DNA from: Stutzerimonas frequens
Lineage (GTDB): Bacteria; Pseudomonadota; Gammaproteobacteria; Pseudomonadales; Pseudomonadaceae
Length of the DNA: 64,000 nucleotides
Assembly (NCBI RefSeq): GCF_024448335.1
Contig: NZ_JAMOHM010000002.1
Span: forward strand, 1-64,000
Direction: 5' to 3'
Notes under the pieces: generated by a model
Database searches by the model: none
What the model was told of the DNA's origin: nothing
Seen by the model: only the letters and a program-made list of their open reading frames with translations
Shown: piece by piece, positions 44,260 to 54,730 of the stretch
Layout: every line of letters begins with the position of its first letter
How positions within the stretch are numbered: position 1 is the first letter of the stretch
Position numbers and translations under genes: made by a program

Positions 44260-44820
44260 CTAAGGCGGCGGGACGCGCGCCAGGATCTGCGGAGGTACGG
44301 CCAGCGGCCGAGCCAGGATCAGCCCCTCGCCCGACTGCGGAAAGATGCCGGTCAGCGCAGTGATGTTGACCTGATGGCTGACCAATATCGCCACCTCACC
44401 GGCCTCCAGCCCGGCCAAGACTTCGCGCAGCTCAACGGTCTGCCGTCCCTCGCTGGCCGGCGAGGCGAAGAAGGAATCCAGCGCAGGCAGCGGCTCGACC
44501 GGGCCGAGCGCCATCTGCTCGGCCGTCTCCAGGGCGCGGCACCAGCGGCTGCTCAAAAGCCGTACCGCGGCCAGGCCTCTATCGCGCAACAGCGCGCCCC
44601 AGCGTTGGGCCTGGGCTCGGCCGCGCTCATCGAGATTACGCTGGGTGCTGCAGTCGGAGAGTCTGAAGCCGGGCGGATCGCCCAGCCCTGGCGCATTGGC
44701 GTGGCGCAGTATCAACAGCGCACGGCCTTCGCGTAATGCCTGCCAGGCTTCGTCATCGTCCGCCTCTCCCGGGACAGAGACGAGCAGCAGCACAGCGAAC
44801 AGCAAGCCACTGCCACGCAT
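44260..44820 (-). CDS. Histidine phosphatase family protein, exported
   Basis: A 186-residue protein with an N-terminal signal peptide (MRGSGLLFAVLLLVSVPGEA) and a histidine-phosphatase core: RHANAPG (phosphohistidine, about 39-45), RWCRALETAEQ, and the second His in SHQVNITAL. Probably a periplasmic phosphatase of unknown substrate. It follows the PLDc_N gene by 3 nt, so the three genes are likely cotranscribed. Confidence 0.8.
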   Translation of the reverse strand: MRGSGLLFAVLLLVSVPGEADDDEAWQALREGRALLILRHANAPGLGDPPGFRLSDCSTQRNLDERGRAQAQRWGALLRDRGLAAVRLLSSRWCRALETAEQMALGPVEPLPALDSFFASPASEGRQTVELREVLAGLEAGEVAILVSHQVNITALTGIFPQSGEGLILARPLAVPPQILARVPPP

Positions 44821-44823
44821 GCT

Positions 44824-45015
44824 TCACAGCCGCGCTTTGCCGAACGGCCCGGCCGCCACCGCCCACATGATCAGGCCGACCACCGGCAGCAATACGATCA
44901 CCAGCGACCAGATGACCTTCCGGCCAGTCTCGATGGGGCTGCGCCAGACATGCGCGATGGCGAGCACATCCAGCACCAGCACCACCAGGGCCAGCGGAGC
45001 GCTCAGGCTTTCCAT
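44824..45015 (-). CDS. PLDc_N miniprotein (copy 2)
   Basis: A 63-residue protein with two membrane helices joined by a short basic turn (WRSPIETGRKVIWSLVIVLLPVVGLIMW), the phospholipase-D nuclease N-terminal (PLDc_N) pattern without any PLD catalytic domain. Six nt from the paralogous upstream copy. Probably a small inner-membrane or envelope-stress protein. Confidence 0.78.
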   Translation of the reverse strand: MESLSAPLALVVLVLDVLAIAHVWRSPIETGRKVIWSLVIVLLPVVGLIMWAVAAGPFGKARL

Positions 45016-45021
45016 TAGCGC

Positions 45022-45231
45022 TTACCGATACGGTCCGCGTGCATCGGGGCGATTGCCGCGCGGGCCCATGATTCCCCAGATGATCAGGCCGAGCACCGGC
45101 AGGATGATGATCAGCAGAACCCAGAGCACTTTCTTGCCAGTGGTGCTGTCGCTGCGAACGATGCTGATGATTGCCCAGATATCCAGTATCAGGATGAGCA
45201 GGCCGAAAATACCGCCGAATGCATCTCCCAT
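45022..45231 (-). CDS. PLDc_N miniprotein (copy 1)
   Basis: A 69-residue PLDc_N protein: helix, SDSTTGKKVLWVL turn, helix ending LPVLGLIIWGIMGPRG. The motif K-V-L/I-W...LP-V-x-G-L-I-x-W is shared with the next gene, indicating a tandem duplication. First gene of a three-gene run with the histidine phosphatase. Confidence 0.8.
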   Translation of the reverse strand: MGDAFGGIFGLLILILDIWAIISIVRSDSTTGKKVLWVLLIIILPVLGLIIWGIMGPRGNRPDARGPYR

Positions 45232-45394
45232 GGGTACGCTCCTGTTTGGGTGGGTACCTAATTTAGGATGCCAGCGCGGCGGCAGGGTTCAGTTAGCGTG
45301 CCAGAGCGCCTCAGCAGCGCGTCGGATCGACCGGGCAAAGCTGCTGACGGTCATGTCTGCGCCTGCACCGGTGTCGATGCCCATGGTCGACGTA

Positions 45395-45940
45395 TCAGTC
45401 ATCCAGTCGAGGGAACTGGTCGGCGATGCGTTCGCCAGTGAACTCGGCAACCCAGCCGTCCGGATTACCGAACAGGCGAATGGCGACGAAGTGCGGCTCT
45501 TCGCCCATGTCGAACCAGTGGCGCGTGCCGCCGGGTACGGTGATCAGGTCGTTCTTCTCGCACAGCACGGAGTAGACCATGTCGTCGATATGCAGACTGA
45601 ACAGTGCGCGCCCGGCGACGAAGAAGCGCACCTCGTCCTCGGCATGGCGATGCTCATCGAGGAACTTCGCGCGCAGTTCTTCCTTCTGCGGGTGGTCGCG
45701 GGTCACGCTGATGACATCGACGGCGAGGTAGCCGCGTTCGGACATCAGCCGGTCGATCTGGGGCCGGTAGGCGGCGATCACCTCTTCCTGGCTGGCGCCA
45801 GCAGCAACCGGCGCGCCGGCTTCCCAGCGCTCCAGCTGTACGCCAACCTGGGCCAGCGTCGGGGCGATGTCTTCGAGGTGGGTCAGCACCTTGAGCGGCT
45901 GGTCGGGGCGGGACTCGTGATAGACGCTGAGGACACTCAT
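45395..45940 (-). CDS. mtnD: Acireductone dioxygenase
   Basis: A 181-residue cupin that cleaves acireductone with O2 in the methionine salvage pathway; the products depend on whether Fe or Ni is bound. Metal ligands are visible in HRHAEDEVRFF (His, His, Glu) and a later His in GGTRHWFDMG. Start at 45940 (MSVLSVYHESRP); longer in-frame readings are non-homologous. Its usual partners mtnB and mtnC are not next to it here. Confidence 0.92.
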   Translation of the reverse strand: MSVLSVYHESRPDQPLKVLTHLEDIAPTLAQVGVQLERWEAGAPVAAGASQEEVIAAYRPQIDRLMSERGYLAVDVISVTRDHPQKEELRAKFLDEHRHAEDEVRFFVAGRALFSLHIDDMVYSVLCEKNDLITVPGGTRHWFDMGEEPHFVAIRLFGNPDGWVAEFTGERIADQFPRLDD

Positions 45941-46049
45941 GTTCGGCTCTCCGAAAGGGTCGTCTGACCGGTTACCCGGACAGCTGGAATTCATCTGTTG
46001 TGCAGAGCGCGCATTTTCAGTTGGCAGTCGAAAAATTCGAATGCGACAG

Positions 46050-47201
46050 TCATGCCCGGTCCTCCTGCAAACGCGAAGCAATGATAACGGCTGCGGCCAG
46101 CGCCGCCAGACTGGCGATGGCGAACGACCAGCCCGGCCCGAGGCCGGACCAGGCGTAGCCCGCGTAGAGCGCACCCAGCGCTCCACCGATGCCGGACAGG
46201 CTGGCATACAGCGCCTGGCCCTGGCCCTGCTGGCGATGACCGAAACTGCGCTGGACGAAGTGAATGGCGGCGGCGTGGAAACTGCCGAAGGTCGCCGCGT
46301 GCATCAGCTGCGCGATCAGCAGCACGGCCAGGTGCTCGGCGAACTGCCCGAGCAACACCCAGCGCAAGGCAGCGATCAGGAAGCTGGCCAGCAGCACCTG
46401 ACGCAGCGTGAAGCGCTCGAGCAGGCGCGCCATGACCAGGAACAGCAGGATTTCCGCGACCACGCCCAGCGCCCACATCAGCCCGATAAAGCTGCGGCTG
46501 TAGCCCAGTGCTTCCAAGTGGATGCTGAAAAAGGTGTAGTACGGCCCATGGGCCAGCTGCATCAACGCCACGCAGCCGTAGAAGGCCAGTACCCCGGGTC
46601 GGCGCAGTTGAGCGAGAAACCCGCCCTGCCCGTCCGATTCGGCGCGCTGGCGCGGCTGCGCGTTCGGGACCCAGACACTGCTCAGCACGATGCCCAGCAT
46701 CACCGCGGCGACCGCGGTCGGATACAGGTCCAGACTCAACCGCTGGAACAACAGCCCAAGCCCCACCACCGCCAGGATGAAGCCGATGCTGCCCCACAAC
46801 CGTACCTGGCTGTAGCGCTCGGGCTGCTCGTGCAGATGCGCCAGGGTGATGACCTCGAACTGCGGCAGCACGGCATGCCAGAAGAACGCATGCAGGGCCA
46901 TCACCAGCGCCAGCCAGGCGAAGCTCTTGTCGAAGAAGATCAGGCCGAAGGACAGCAGCGTGCACAGGGCGCCGAGGCGGACGATCTCCAGCCGGCGGCC
47001 GCTGACGTCGCCCAGCCAGCCCCAGAGGTTCGGCGCCAGACAGCGCATCAGCATCGGAATGGCGATCAGCTCGCCGATGCGCTCCGGCGAGAAACCCAGA
47101 TGATCGAAGTACAGGCCGAGAAACGGCGCCGTGGAGCCGAGCAAGGCGAAGTAGAAAAAATAGAAGCCGGACAGGCGCCAGTACGGCAGCGGAGCGTTCA
47201 T
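46050..47201 (-). CDS. MFS transporter, HcaT-like family
   Basis: A 383-residue 12-helix major facilitator of the MFS_1-like group that includes the phenylpropionate permease HcaT. The N-terminal YWRLSGFYFFYFALLGSTAPFLGLYF and GWLGDVSGRR loop are typical. The substrate is unknown. The equivalent gene sits between aroC and the mtn genes in other pseudomonads. Confidence 0.84.
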   Translation of the reverse strand: MNAPLPYWRLSGFYFFYFALLGSTAPFLGLYFDHLGFSPERIGELIAIPMLMRCLAPNLWGWLGDVSGRRLEIVRLGALCTLLSFGLIFFDKSFAWLALVMALHAFFWHAVLPQFEVITLAHLHEQPERYSQVRLWGSIGFILAVVGLGLLFQRLSLDLYPTAVAAVMLGIVLSSVWVPNAQPRQRAESDGQGGFLAQLRRPGVLAFYGCVALMQLAHGPYYTFFSIHLEALGYSRSFIGLMWALGVVAEILLFLVMARLLERFTLRQVLLASFLIAALRWVLLGQFAEHLAVLLIAQLMHAATFGSFHAAAIHFVQRSFGHRQQGQGQALYASLSGIGGALGALYAGYAWSGLGPGWSFAIASLAALAAAVIIASRLQEDRA

Positions 47202-47275
47202 ACGCGGCAGGCTTCAGGCCACAAGCGGAGGCGTCGAAGCCAACCGCGTGCGGCTCGCAGCGTGTCGATTGCTGG

Positions 47276-48367
47276 TCAAAGCTGGCCCAGCACCGGCGTC
47301 GTCACCTGCACATCGGCGTTCTGTCCACGGTGGCGCAGCAGGTGATCGAGCAGCACGATGGCCATCATGGCCTCGGCGATCGGCGTGGCACGGATGCCGA
47401 CGCAGGGGTCGTGGCGACCCTTGGTGATCACGTCCACCGCCTCGCCGTTCACGTCGATGGAGCGACCGGGCGTGGTGATGCTGGACGTCGGCTTGAGCGC
47501 CAGATGGGCGACGATCGGCTGACCCGAGGAAATGCCACCGAGGATGCCGCCGGCATTGTTGGACAAAAAGCCCTGCGGGGTCAGCTCGTCGCGATGCTCG
47601 GTGCCACGCTGGGCGACCGAGGCGAAACCGGCGCCGATCTCCACGCCCTTGACCGCGTTGATGCTCATCAGCGCGTGGGCCAGCTCGGCGTCCAGGCGGT
47701 CGAAGATCGGCTCGCCGAGGCCCGGCGGCACGCCCTCGGCGACCACGGTGATCTTCGCGCCCACCGAATCCTGGTCACGGCGCAGCTGGTCCATGTACGC
47801 CTCCAGCTCCGGCACCTTGTCCGGGTCGGGGCTGAAGAAGGCGTTCTGCTCGACGCTGTCCCAGGTCTTGAACGGGATTTCGATCGGCCCGAGCTGGCTC
47901 ATGTAGCCACGCACCTGGATGCCCAGGGTCGCCAGGTACTTCTTGGCGATGGCGCCGGCAGCCACGCGCATGGCCGTCTCGCGCGCGGAACTGCGGCCAC
48001 CGCCACGGTAGTCGCGCAGGCCGTACTTGTGGTGATAGGTGTAATCGGCATGGGCCGGGCGGAACAGGTCCTTGATCGCCGAGTAGTCCTTGGATTTCTG
48101 GTCGGTATTGCGGATCAGCAGGCCGATCGGACAACCGGTGGTTCTGCCTTCGAACACGCCGGAAAGGATTTCCACCTCGTCGGCTTCCTGGCGCTGCGTG
48201 GTGTGCCGGCTGGTGCCGGGCTTGCGACGGTCGAGATCGCGCTGCAGATCGTCCAGCGACAGCTCCAGCCCGGGTGGGCAGCCATCGACGATGGCCACCA
48301 GCGCAGGCCCGTGGCTTTCGCCGGCAGTGGTGACGGTGAACAGCTTGCCGTAGGTATTGCCGGACAT
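47276..48367 (-). CDS. aroC: Chorismate synthase
   Basis: A 363-residue FMN-dependent enzyme converting EPSP to chorismate, the last shikimate step. Signatures: [18 protein letters not shown] near the N-terminus, [27 protein letters not shown] near 120, and [17 protein letters not shown] near the C-terminus. Normal length and start ([20 protein letters not shown]). Confidence 0.96.
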   Translation of the reverse strand: MSGNTYGKLFTVTTAGESHGPALVAIVDGCPPGLELSLDDLQRDLDRRKPGTSRHTTQRQEADEVEILSGVFEGRTTGCPIGLLIRNTDQKSKDYSAIKDLFRPAHADYTYHHKYGLRDYRGGGRSSARETAMRVAAGAIAKKYLATLGIQVRGYMSQLGPIEIPFKTWDSVEQNAFFSPDPDKVPELEAYMDQLRRDQDSVGAKITVVAEGVPPGLGEPIFDRLDAELAHALMSINAVKGVEIGAGFASVAQRGTEHRDELTPQGFLSNNAGGILGGISSGQPIVAHLALKPTSSITTPGRSIDVNGEAVDVITKGRHDPCVGIRATPIAEAMMAIVLLDHLLRHRGQNADVQVTTPVLGQL

Positions 48368-48523
48368 GCAGGACGCTCCGCGATCGACCGAAAAAACAGG
48401 GGCCGGAAGTATACCTGAGGGCGCCGCGGTTTCACTGCCTGTCTTCGGCGCGCATACTGGCGCAGCGGCGAACCTCGCACCGATCCTCGCGTCAAACCCG
48501 CTCCGTAACCGGCGAAGCCTTCC

Positions 48524-49486
48524 ATGCGTGCCCTGCTGATCCTACTGCTGCTGACCATGCCCCCCTCATTCGTACATGCGCAGACCCTGCTCACGCAGAC
48601 GCTGAACCTCGACACCGGCCATGGCCTGCTGCAGGGCACATTGCTGCTGCCGAAAAGCGAGCGGCCGCTGCCGGTCGCCCTGCTCATCGCCGGCTCCGGG
48701 CCGACCGACCGCAACGGCAACAACCCGGCCGGCCACAACGACAGCCTCAAGCGGTTGGCCCAGGGCCTGGCCAGGCACGGCGTGGCCAGCCTGCGCTACG
48801 ACAAGCGCGGCGTCGGCGCGAGCCTGGCCGCCGCACCGGACGAGCGCGACCTCAGCGTCGAAGCCTACGTCAGCGATGCGTTGGCCTGGAGCGAACGGCT
48901 CAAAGGTGACCCGCGCTTCGGCGAGCTGATCCTCGTCGGCCACAGCGAAGGTGCGCTGATCGCCAGCCTTGCGGCGCCTCGCTCAGGTGCCGCGGCGCTG
49001 ATCAGCATCGCCGGCAGCGGCCGGCCGATCGACGCGGTGCTGCGCGAGCAGCTGCAGGGACGCCTGCCACCGGCATTGCTCGCCACCAGCCATTATCTGA
49101 TCGACGAACTGAAGGCCGGTCGCACCCACGCGGACATTCCAGAGCCTCTGCAGGTGCTGTTCCGCCCCAGCGTGCAGCCATATCTGATTTCTCTCTTCGC
49201 CTATGATCCGGCCGAGGCCTTCGCGGCGGTGAATGTTCCGGCGCTGATCGTTCAGGGCCGGCACGATATCCAGGTGGGCATCGATGACGCCGAGGCCTTG
49301 CACCGTGCCAAGCCCGACGCCGAACTCGCGCTGATCGACGGCATGAATCATGTGCTGCGCATCGTGCCGGCCAGCGCTGCGCAGCTCGCGTCTTACGACG
49401 ATCCCGATCTGCCGTTGGCCCGGGGCCTGCTCGAACGCATTCAGCGCTTCCTGAACGATAATGGCATGCTGCCAGCCTCCAGTTAG
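48524..49486 (+). CDS. Exported alpha/beta hydrolase
   Basis: A 320-residue protein with a signal peptide ([20 protein letters not shown]) and an alpha/beta-hydrolase core: oxyanion region [12 protein letters not shown], nucleophile Ser141 in GHSEGA, an Asp in VQGRHDIQV and His in GMNHVLR. Probably a periplasmic esterase or peptidase-like hydrolase. Divergent from aroC with a 156-bp gap. Confidence 0.83.
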   Translation: MRALLILLLLTMPPSFVHAQTLLTQTLNLDTGHGLLQGTLLLPKSERPLPVALLIAGSGPTDRNGNNPAGHNDSLKRLAQGLARHGVASLRYDKRGVGASLAAAPDERDLSVEAYVSDALAWSERLKGDPRFGELILVGHSEGALIASLAAPRSGAAALISIAGSGRPIDAVLREQLQGRLPPALLATSHYLIDELKAGRTHADIPEPLQVLFRPSVQPYLISLFAYDPAEAFAAVNVPALIVQGRHDIQVGIDDAEALHRAKPDAELALIDGMNHVLRIVPASAAQLASYDDPDLPLARGLLERIQRFLNDNGMLPASS

Positions 49487-49566
49487 GCGCCGCGCCGCCG
49501 ATAGCCCCGTGACGATGGCCGAGACCAGTTCTGAACGAGCCGCCGCGCAGGCCCAGGAACGCGCAG

Positions 49567-50346
49567 ATGACCGACACCGAAATCACCCAGAGCACAGAGA
49601 AAGAGCCACCGGCGCCGCCGAAGCATCCGTGGGCCGAACTTCGCCCCGATCGTTTCCGCCTGCTGCGCCTGGCGCCGCTGCCCACCGAACGCGACGGCGG
49701 CGCACGCCCGCTGCGCTTCGTCGAGCTGGCGCAGCTGGAACGCCACACACCCGAGCAGAGCCTGCTGCGGATGTTCATCAACATTCCGGGGCAGGTGCGC
49801 TCGCGCAAAACCAACGTGCTGGAGGTATGGGCCGATCACCGCAGCAAGGAGCTGCGCTTCGGGCCGGACAGCGGATTGCAACTGGAACCGGTGAATCGTG
49901 GCCTCGGCCGTTTTCTGCTGGCCCAGGGCGCGGCCTGGGCGCAGAAGCGCTGGGGTCACTACCTGGTCGAGGGCGGCTCGCTGCCCAGGGATGTGACGAG
50001 CGATGATCAGCGGCTGCGCCGGGACCACTGCCTGCGCACCCAGGGCTTCGATGTCGACTATCCCAAGGATCAGGCGGGCAAGGCGAGCTACGGCGCGCCG
50101 CGGGTCAGCAGCCTGCGAGCGGACTGGAACGGCGAGAAGGTCCAGGTCGTCGAGCTGCAGGAGGCAGCGGCCATGCTGGAGCAGGCCGACCGCAACCTGC
50201 AGGCGCAGGAAAACCAGATCCGCGATCTGCAGGAGCGAATCGCCCGCTTCCGCCGTGAGGACGGTGCGCTGCGATTCACTATCGTTTGCCTGGTTGCGCT
50301 GGCGCTGTTCCAGGCCGGCCTGCTGATCTGGATGGCGACCCGCTAA
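49567..50346 (+). CDS. Unknown protein with coiled coil and C-terminal membrane helix
   Basis: A 259-residue protein I do not recognise. It has a Pro/Glu-rich N-terminus, a compact middle (RPLRFVELAQLERHTPEQSL...RWGHYLVEGG), a heptad-rich coiled coil at about 190-235 (LQEAAAMLEQADRNLQAQENQ), and a final membrane helix (about 238-255), so it is probably tail-anchored in the inner membrane. It follows the hydrolase by 80 nt and is convergent with the porin gene. Confidence 0.6.
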   Translation: MTDTEITQSTEKEPPAPPKHPWAELRPDRFRLLRLAPLPTERDGGARPLRFVELAQLERHTPEQSLLRMFINIPGQVRSRKTNVLEVWADHRSKELRFGPDSGLQLEPVNRGLGRFLLAQGAAWAQKRWGHYLVEGGSLPRDVTSDDQRLRRDHCLRTQGFDVDYPKDQAGKASYGAPRVSSLRADWNGEKVQVVELQEAAAMLEQADRNLQAQENQIRDLQERIARFRREDGALRFTIVCLVALALFQAGLLIWMATR

Positions 50347-50350
50347 CCAG

Positions 50351-51628
<1,278 letters not shown>

Positions 51629-51684
51629 TCATTCCTGTAACCGTCCACTTTCATCGACCGCCTGCTGGCAAGGCAGGCGGAAGT

Positions 51685-52857
51685 TCACTGCGCTGTGCCC
51701 GCTCCGTTGGAAACCAGCCGGGTGACCTTGCTCTCGCGCACCGGCTCCGGCTGCACAACGCCAAGCCGCTCGCCGGTCTGGGCATCGAAGAGCAGCGCCT
51801 TGCGCGGATCGAACTGCAGATTGAGCGTCTCCCCCACTCGCGGAGCCTGGTCCGGCATCAACCGGCAACAGGCCTTGACCTGATTCAGCGTGAACACCAC
51901 CAGGGTGTCTGGCCCGGTGGGTTCGACCACTTCGATGTCGACCGCCAGCGAAAAATCAGCTGTTCCGACTCCGGCGAGGCCGATCTGTTCAGGGCGAATG
52001 CCGAGGATGAGTTCGCGATCACGCAGACCGTCGTCGGTGGTGATCGGCAGCGGCAGCTCGCAACTGCCCTGCTCGCTGTTGAGCACGCCCACCCAGCGCC
52101 CGTCACGCTGGCGAATGCGCAGCGGCACGAAGTTCATCGGCGGCGAGCCGATGAAGCTGGCGACGAACAGGTTGGCCGGGTCATTGTAGATTTCGTGCGG
52201 CGTACCAAACTGCTGGATCACGCCGTCCTTCATCACCGCGACCTTGTCGCCGAGGGTCATTGCCTCGATCTGATCATGGGTGACATACACCGTGGTGGTC
52301 TTCAGGCGCTGGTGCATCAGCTTGATCTCGGTGCGCATCTCCACCCGCAGCTTGGCGTCGAGGTTCGACAGCGGCTCGTCGAACAGATAGATCTTCGGCC
52401 GCCGTGCCAGCGCCCGGCCCATGGCCACGCGCTGCTGCTGGCCACCGGAGAGCTGCGACGGCTTGCGCTCGAGCAGCGGCTCGATCTGCAGCAGCTTGGC
52501 GACCCGCGCCACCTCCTCCTCGATCTTCGCCGCCGGCACCTTGCGCATCTTCAGGCCGAAGGCGATGTTATCGCGCACGCTCATGGTCGGATAGAGCGCG
52601 TAGGACTGGAACACCATGGCGATGTCGCGATCCTTCGGGCTGGCCTGGCTGATGTCCTCGCCATCGACGAGGATCTCGCCGCCGGTGATGTTCTCCAGCC
52701 CGGCGATGCAGTTCATCAGGGTGGATTTGCCGCAGCCGGAGGGGCCGACGAGGATCAGGAATTCACCGGCATCGATCTTCAGCGCGATGTCCTTCAGCGT
52801 TGCGATCTGGCTGTTGCCATAACTCTTATGAACGTTGCGCAGTTCCAGGGAAGCCAT
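51685..52857 (-). CDS. Sugar ABC transporter ATPase (MalK/UgpC-like)
   Basis: A 390-residue ABC ATPase energising import by GltF/GltG. Walker A GPSGCGKST near 38-46, signature LSGGQQQRVAMGRALAR near 135, Walker B YLFDEPLSNLDA near 155, H-loop THDQ, then a C-terminal OB-fold regulatory domain (about 240-390) as in MalK. Start 52857 (MASLELRNVHKSYG). Equivalent to gltK of other pseudomonads. Confidence 0.92.
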   Translation of the reverse strand: MASLELRNVHKSYGNSQIATLKDIALKIDAGEFLILVGPSGCGKSTLMNCIAGLENITGGEILVDGEDISQASPKDRDIAMVFQSYALYPTMSVRDNIAFGLKMRKVPAAKIEEEVARVAKLLQIEPLLERKPSQLSGGQQQRVAMGRALARRPKIYLFDEPLSNLDAKLRVEMRTEIKLMHQRLKTTTVYVTHDQIEAMTLGDKVAVMKDGVIQQFGTPHEIYNDPANLFVASFIGSPPMNFVPLRIRQRDGRWVGVLNSEQGSCELPLPITTDDGLRDRELILGIRPEQIGLAGVGTADFSLAVDIEVVEPTGPDTLVVFTLNQVKACCRLMPDQAPRVGETLNLQFDPRKALLFDAQTGERLGVVQPEPVRESKVTRLVSNGAGTAQ

Positions 52858-52868
52858 CGTTATTCTCC

Positions 52869-53711
52869 TCAACCCTTGACGGCGCCGGCAGTCAGCCCGC
52901 GCAGGAAATACTTGCCGGCGATCACGTAGACCACCAGCGTGGGCAGGCCGGCGATCATCGCGGCGGCCATGTCGACGTTGTATTGCTTGGCGCCGGTGCT
53001 GGTGTTCACCAGGTTGTTCAGTGCCACGGTGACCGGCTGGGTATCGCCGCTGGCGAACACCACGCCGAAGAGGAAGTCGTTCCAGATCTGGGTGAACTGC
53101 CAGATCAGGCAGACCATGATGATCGGTACCGACATCGGCAGCAGGATGCGCCCGAAGATAGTGAAGAAACCGGCACCGTCCAGCCGCGCCGCGCGCACCA
53201 GCGCATCCGGCACGCTGACGTAGAAGTTGCGGAAGAACAGCGTGGTGAAGGCCAGCCCGTAGACCACGTGGACCAGCACCAGACCGGTGGTGGTATTGGC
53301 CAGGCCGAGCTTGCCGAGGGTGAAGGACGCCGGCAGCAGGATGACCTGGAACGGCAGGAAGCAGCCAAACAGCAGCAGACCGAAGAACAGCTGCGAGCCG
53401 CGGAAGCGCCACATCGACAGCACGTAGCCATTGATAGCGCCCAGCGCGGTGGAGATCAGCACCGCCGGGATGACGATCTTCACCGAATTCCAGAAGTAGC
53501 CACCGACGGCATCCCAGGCGGTCAGCCAGCCCATGCCGGTGAACGCCTCCGGCCAGCTCAGCAGATTGCCGGTGCGGATGTCTTCCGGCGTCTTGAAGCT
53601 GGTCAGCAGCATCACGATCAGCGGCACCAGATAGACGGCACAGGCCAGCAGCAGCGTGGCGTGGATGGTCAGGCGCCCGAGGGTCAGGCGCGGTTGCGCG
53701 AAGTCAGACAT
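52869..53711 (-). CDS. gltG: Sugar ABC transporter permease (GltG-like)
   Basis: A 280-residue inner-membrane permease with six helices and the cytoplasmic EAA-like loop DALVRAARLDGAGFFTIFGRILLPMS (about 180-205) that docks the ATPase. MalG-type partner of GltF, whose gene overlaps it by 8 nt. Together they import glucose or a related hexose. Confidence 0.9.
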   Translation of the reverse strand: MSDFAQPRLTLGRLTIHATLLLACAVYLVPLIVMLLTSFKTPEDIRTGNLLSWPEAFTGMGWLTAWDAVGGYFWNSVKIVIPAVLISTALGAINGYVLSMWRFRGSQLFFGLLLFGCFLPFQVILLPASFTLGKLGLANTTTGLVLVHVVYGLAFTTLFFRNFYVSVPDALVRAARLDGAGFFTIFGRILLPMSVPIIMVCLIWQFTQIWNDFLFGVVFASGDTQPVTVALNNLVNTSTGAKQYNVDMAAAMIAGLPTLVVYVIAGKYFLRGLTAGAVKG

Positions 53712-54621
53712 GGCGCTTGTTCCTCAGCTCGGAATACAGGTACGGCACGATGATTGCTATCACCGCGCCGAGCATCAGCATGGCGCTCGCCGCCCCCAGC
53801 CCCATCTGCCCACGGGTGAAGGTGTGCGTGTACATGAACATCGCTGGCAGGTCGCTGGAATAGCCGGGGCCGCCAGCGGTCATCGCCGCCACCAGGTCGA
53901 AGCTCTTGATCGCAATGTGGGCAAGAATCATCAGCGCACTGAAGAACACCGGGCGCAGGCTCGGTAACACGATGCGCAGGTAGATGGTCGGCAGGCTCGC
54001 GCCGTCCACCTGGGCGGCGCGGATGATCGACTGATCGACGCTGCGCAGACCCGCGAGGAACAGCGCCATGACAAAGCCCGAGGCCTGCCACACGGCGGCG
54101 ATCACCAGGCAATAGATGACCCGATCCGGGTCCACCAGCCAGTCGAAGCGAAAGCCCTCCCAGCCCCAATCGCGCAGCAGCTTGTCCAGCCCCAGGCCAG
54201 GGTTGAGCAGCCACTGCCAGGCGGTGCCGGTGACGATCATCGACAGCGCCATGGGGTACAGGTAGATGGTGCGGATCAGCCCTTCGCGGCGGATGCGCTG
54301 GTCCAGCAGCACGGCAAGTACGACGCCAATGAACAGGCTGATGGCGATGAACAGGCCGCCGAATACCAGCAGGTTCTGGCTCGCGACCCACCAGCGATCG
54401 TTGTCCCACAGGCGCTCGTACTGTTGCAGACCGGCCCATTTGTAGCTGGGCATGAAGCGTGAGTTGGTGAACGAGAGCAGGAAGGTCCAGCCGATGTAGG
54501 CGTAGAAGCCGACCAGCACGATCAGCATGCTCGGCGCCAGCACCAGCTTCGGCAGCCAGCGCTGCAGGGCGTCGAGCGGCGAGACCTTGGCGGGCCTGGC
54601 TTGAAGCGCGATGGAGCTCAT
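53704..54621 (-). CDS. gltF: Sugar ABC transporter permease (GltF-like)
   Basis: A 305-residue MalF-type permease with six helices and the EAA loop QSIIRAAQVDGASLPTIYLRIVLPSLRP (about 205-232). It forms the channel with GltG. It follows the binding-protein gene by 109 nt, the usual place for a transcript-attenuating spacer, though no clear hairpin was found. Confidence 0.9.
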   Translation of the reverse strand: MSSIALQARPAKVSPLDALQRWLPKLVLAPSMLIVLVGFYAYIGWTFLLSFTNSRFMPSYKWAGLQQYERLWDNDRWWVASQNLLVFGGLFIAISLFIGVVLAVLLDQRIRREGLIRTIYLYPMALSMIVTGTAWQWLLNPGLGLDKLLRDWGWEGFRFDWLVDPDRVIYCLVIAAVWQASGFVMALFLAGLRSVDQSIIRAAQVDGASLPTIYLRIVLPSLRPVFFSALMILAHIAIKSFDLVAAMTAGGPGYSSDLPAMFMYTHTFTRGQMGLGAASAMLMLGAVIAIIVPYLYSELRNKRHV

Positions 54622-54730
54622 GGGTGTGATCCCTCATGGAAATCCGGGATGTCGTCGCCCGCGGCACATGCCGAAGCAGGTACCGGGACGCACGTTTCGG
54701 AAGCTGGGCGGACGTGGTCCGCCCGTGGCG

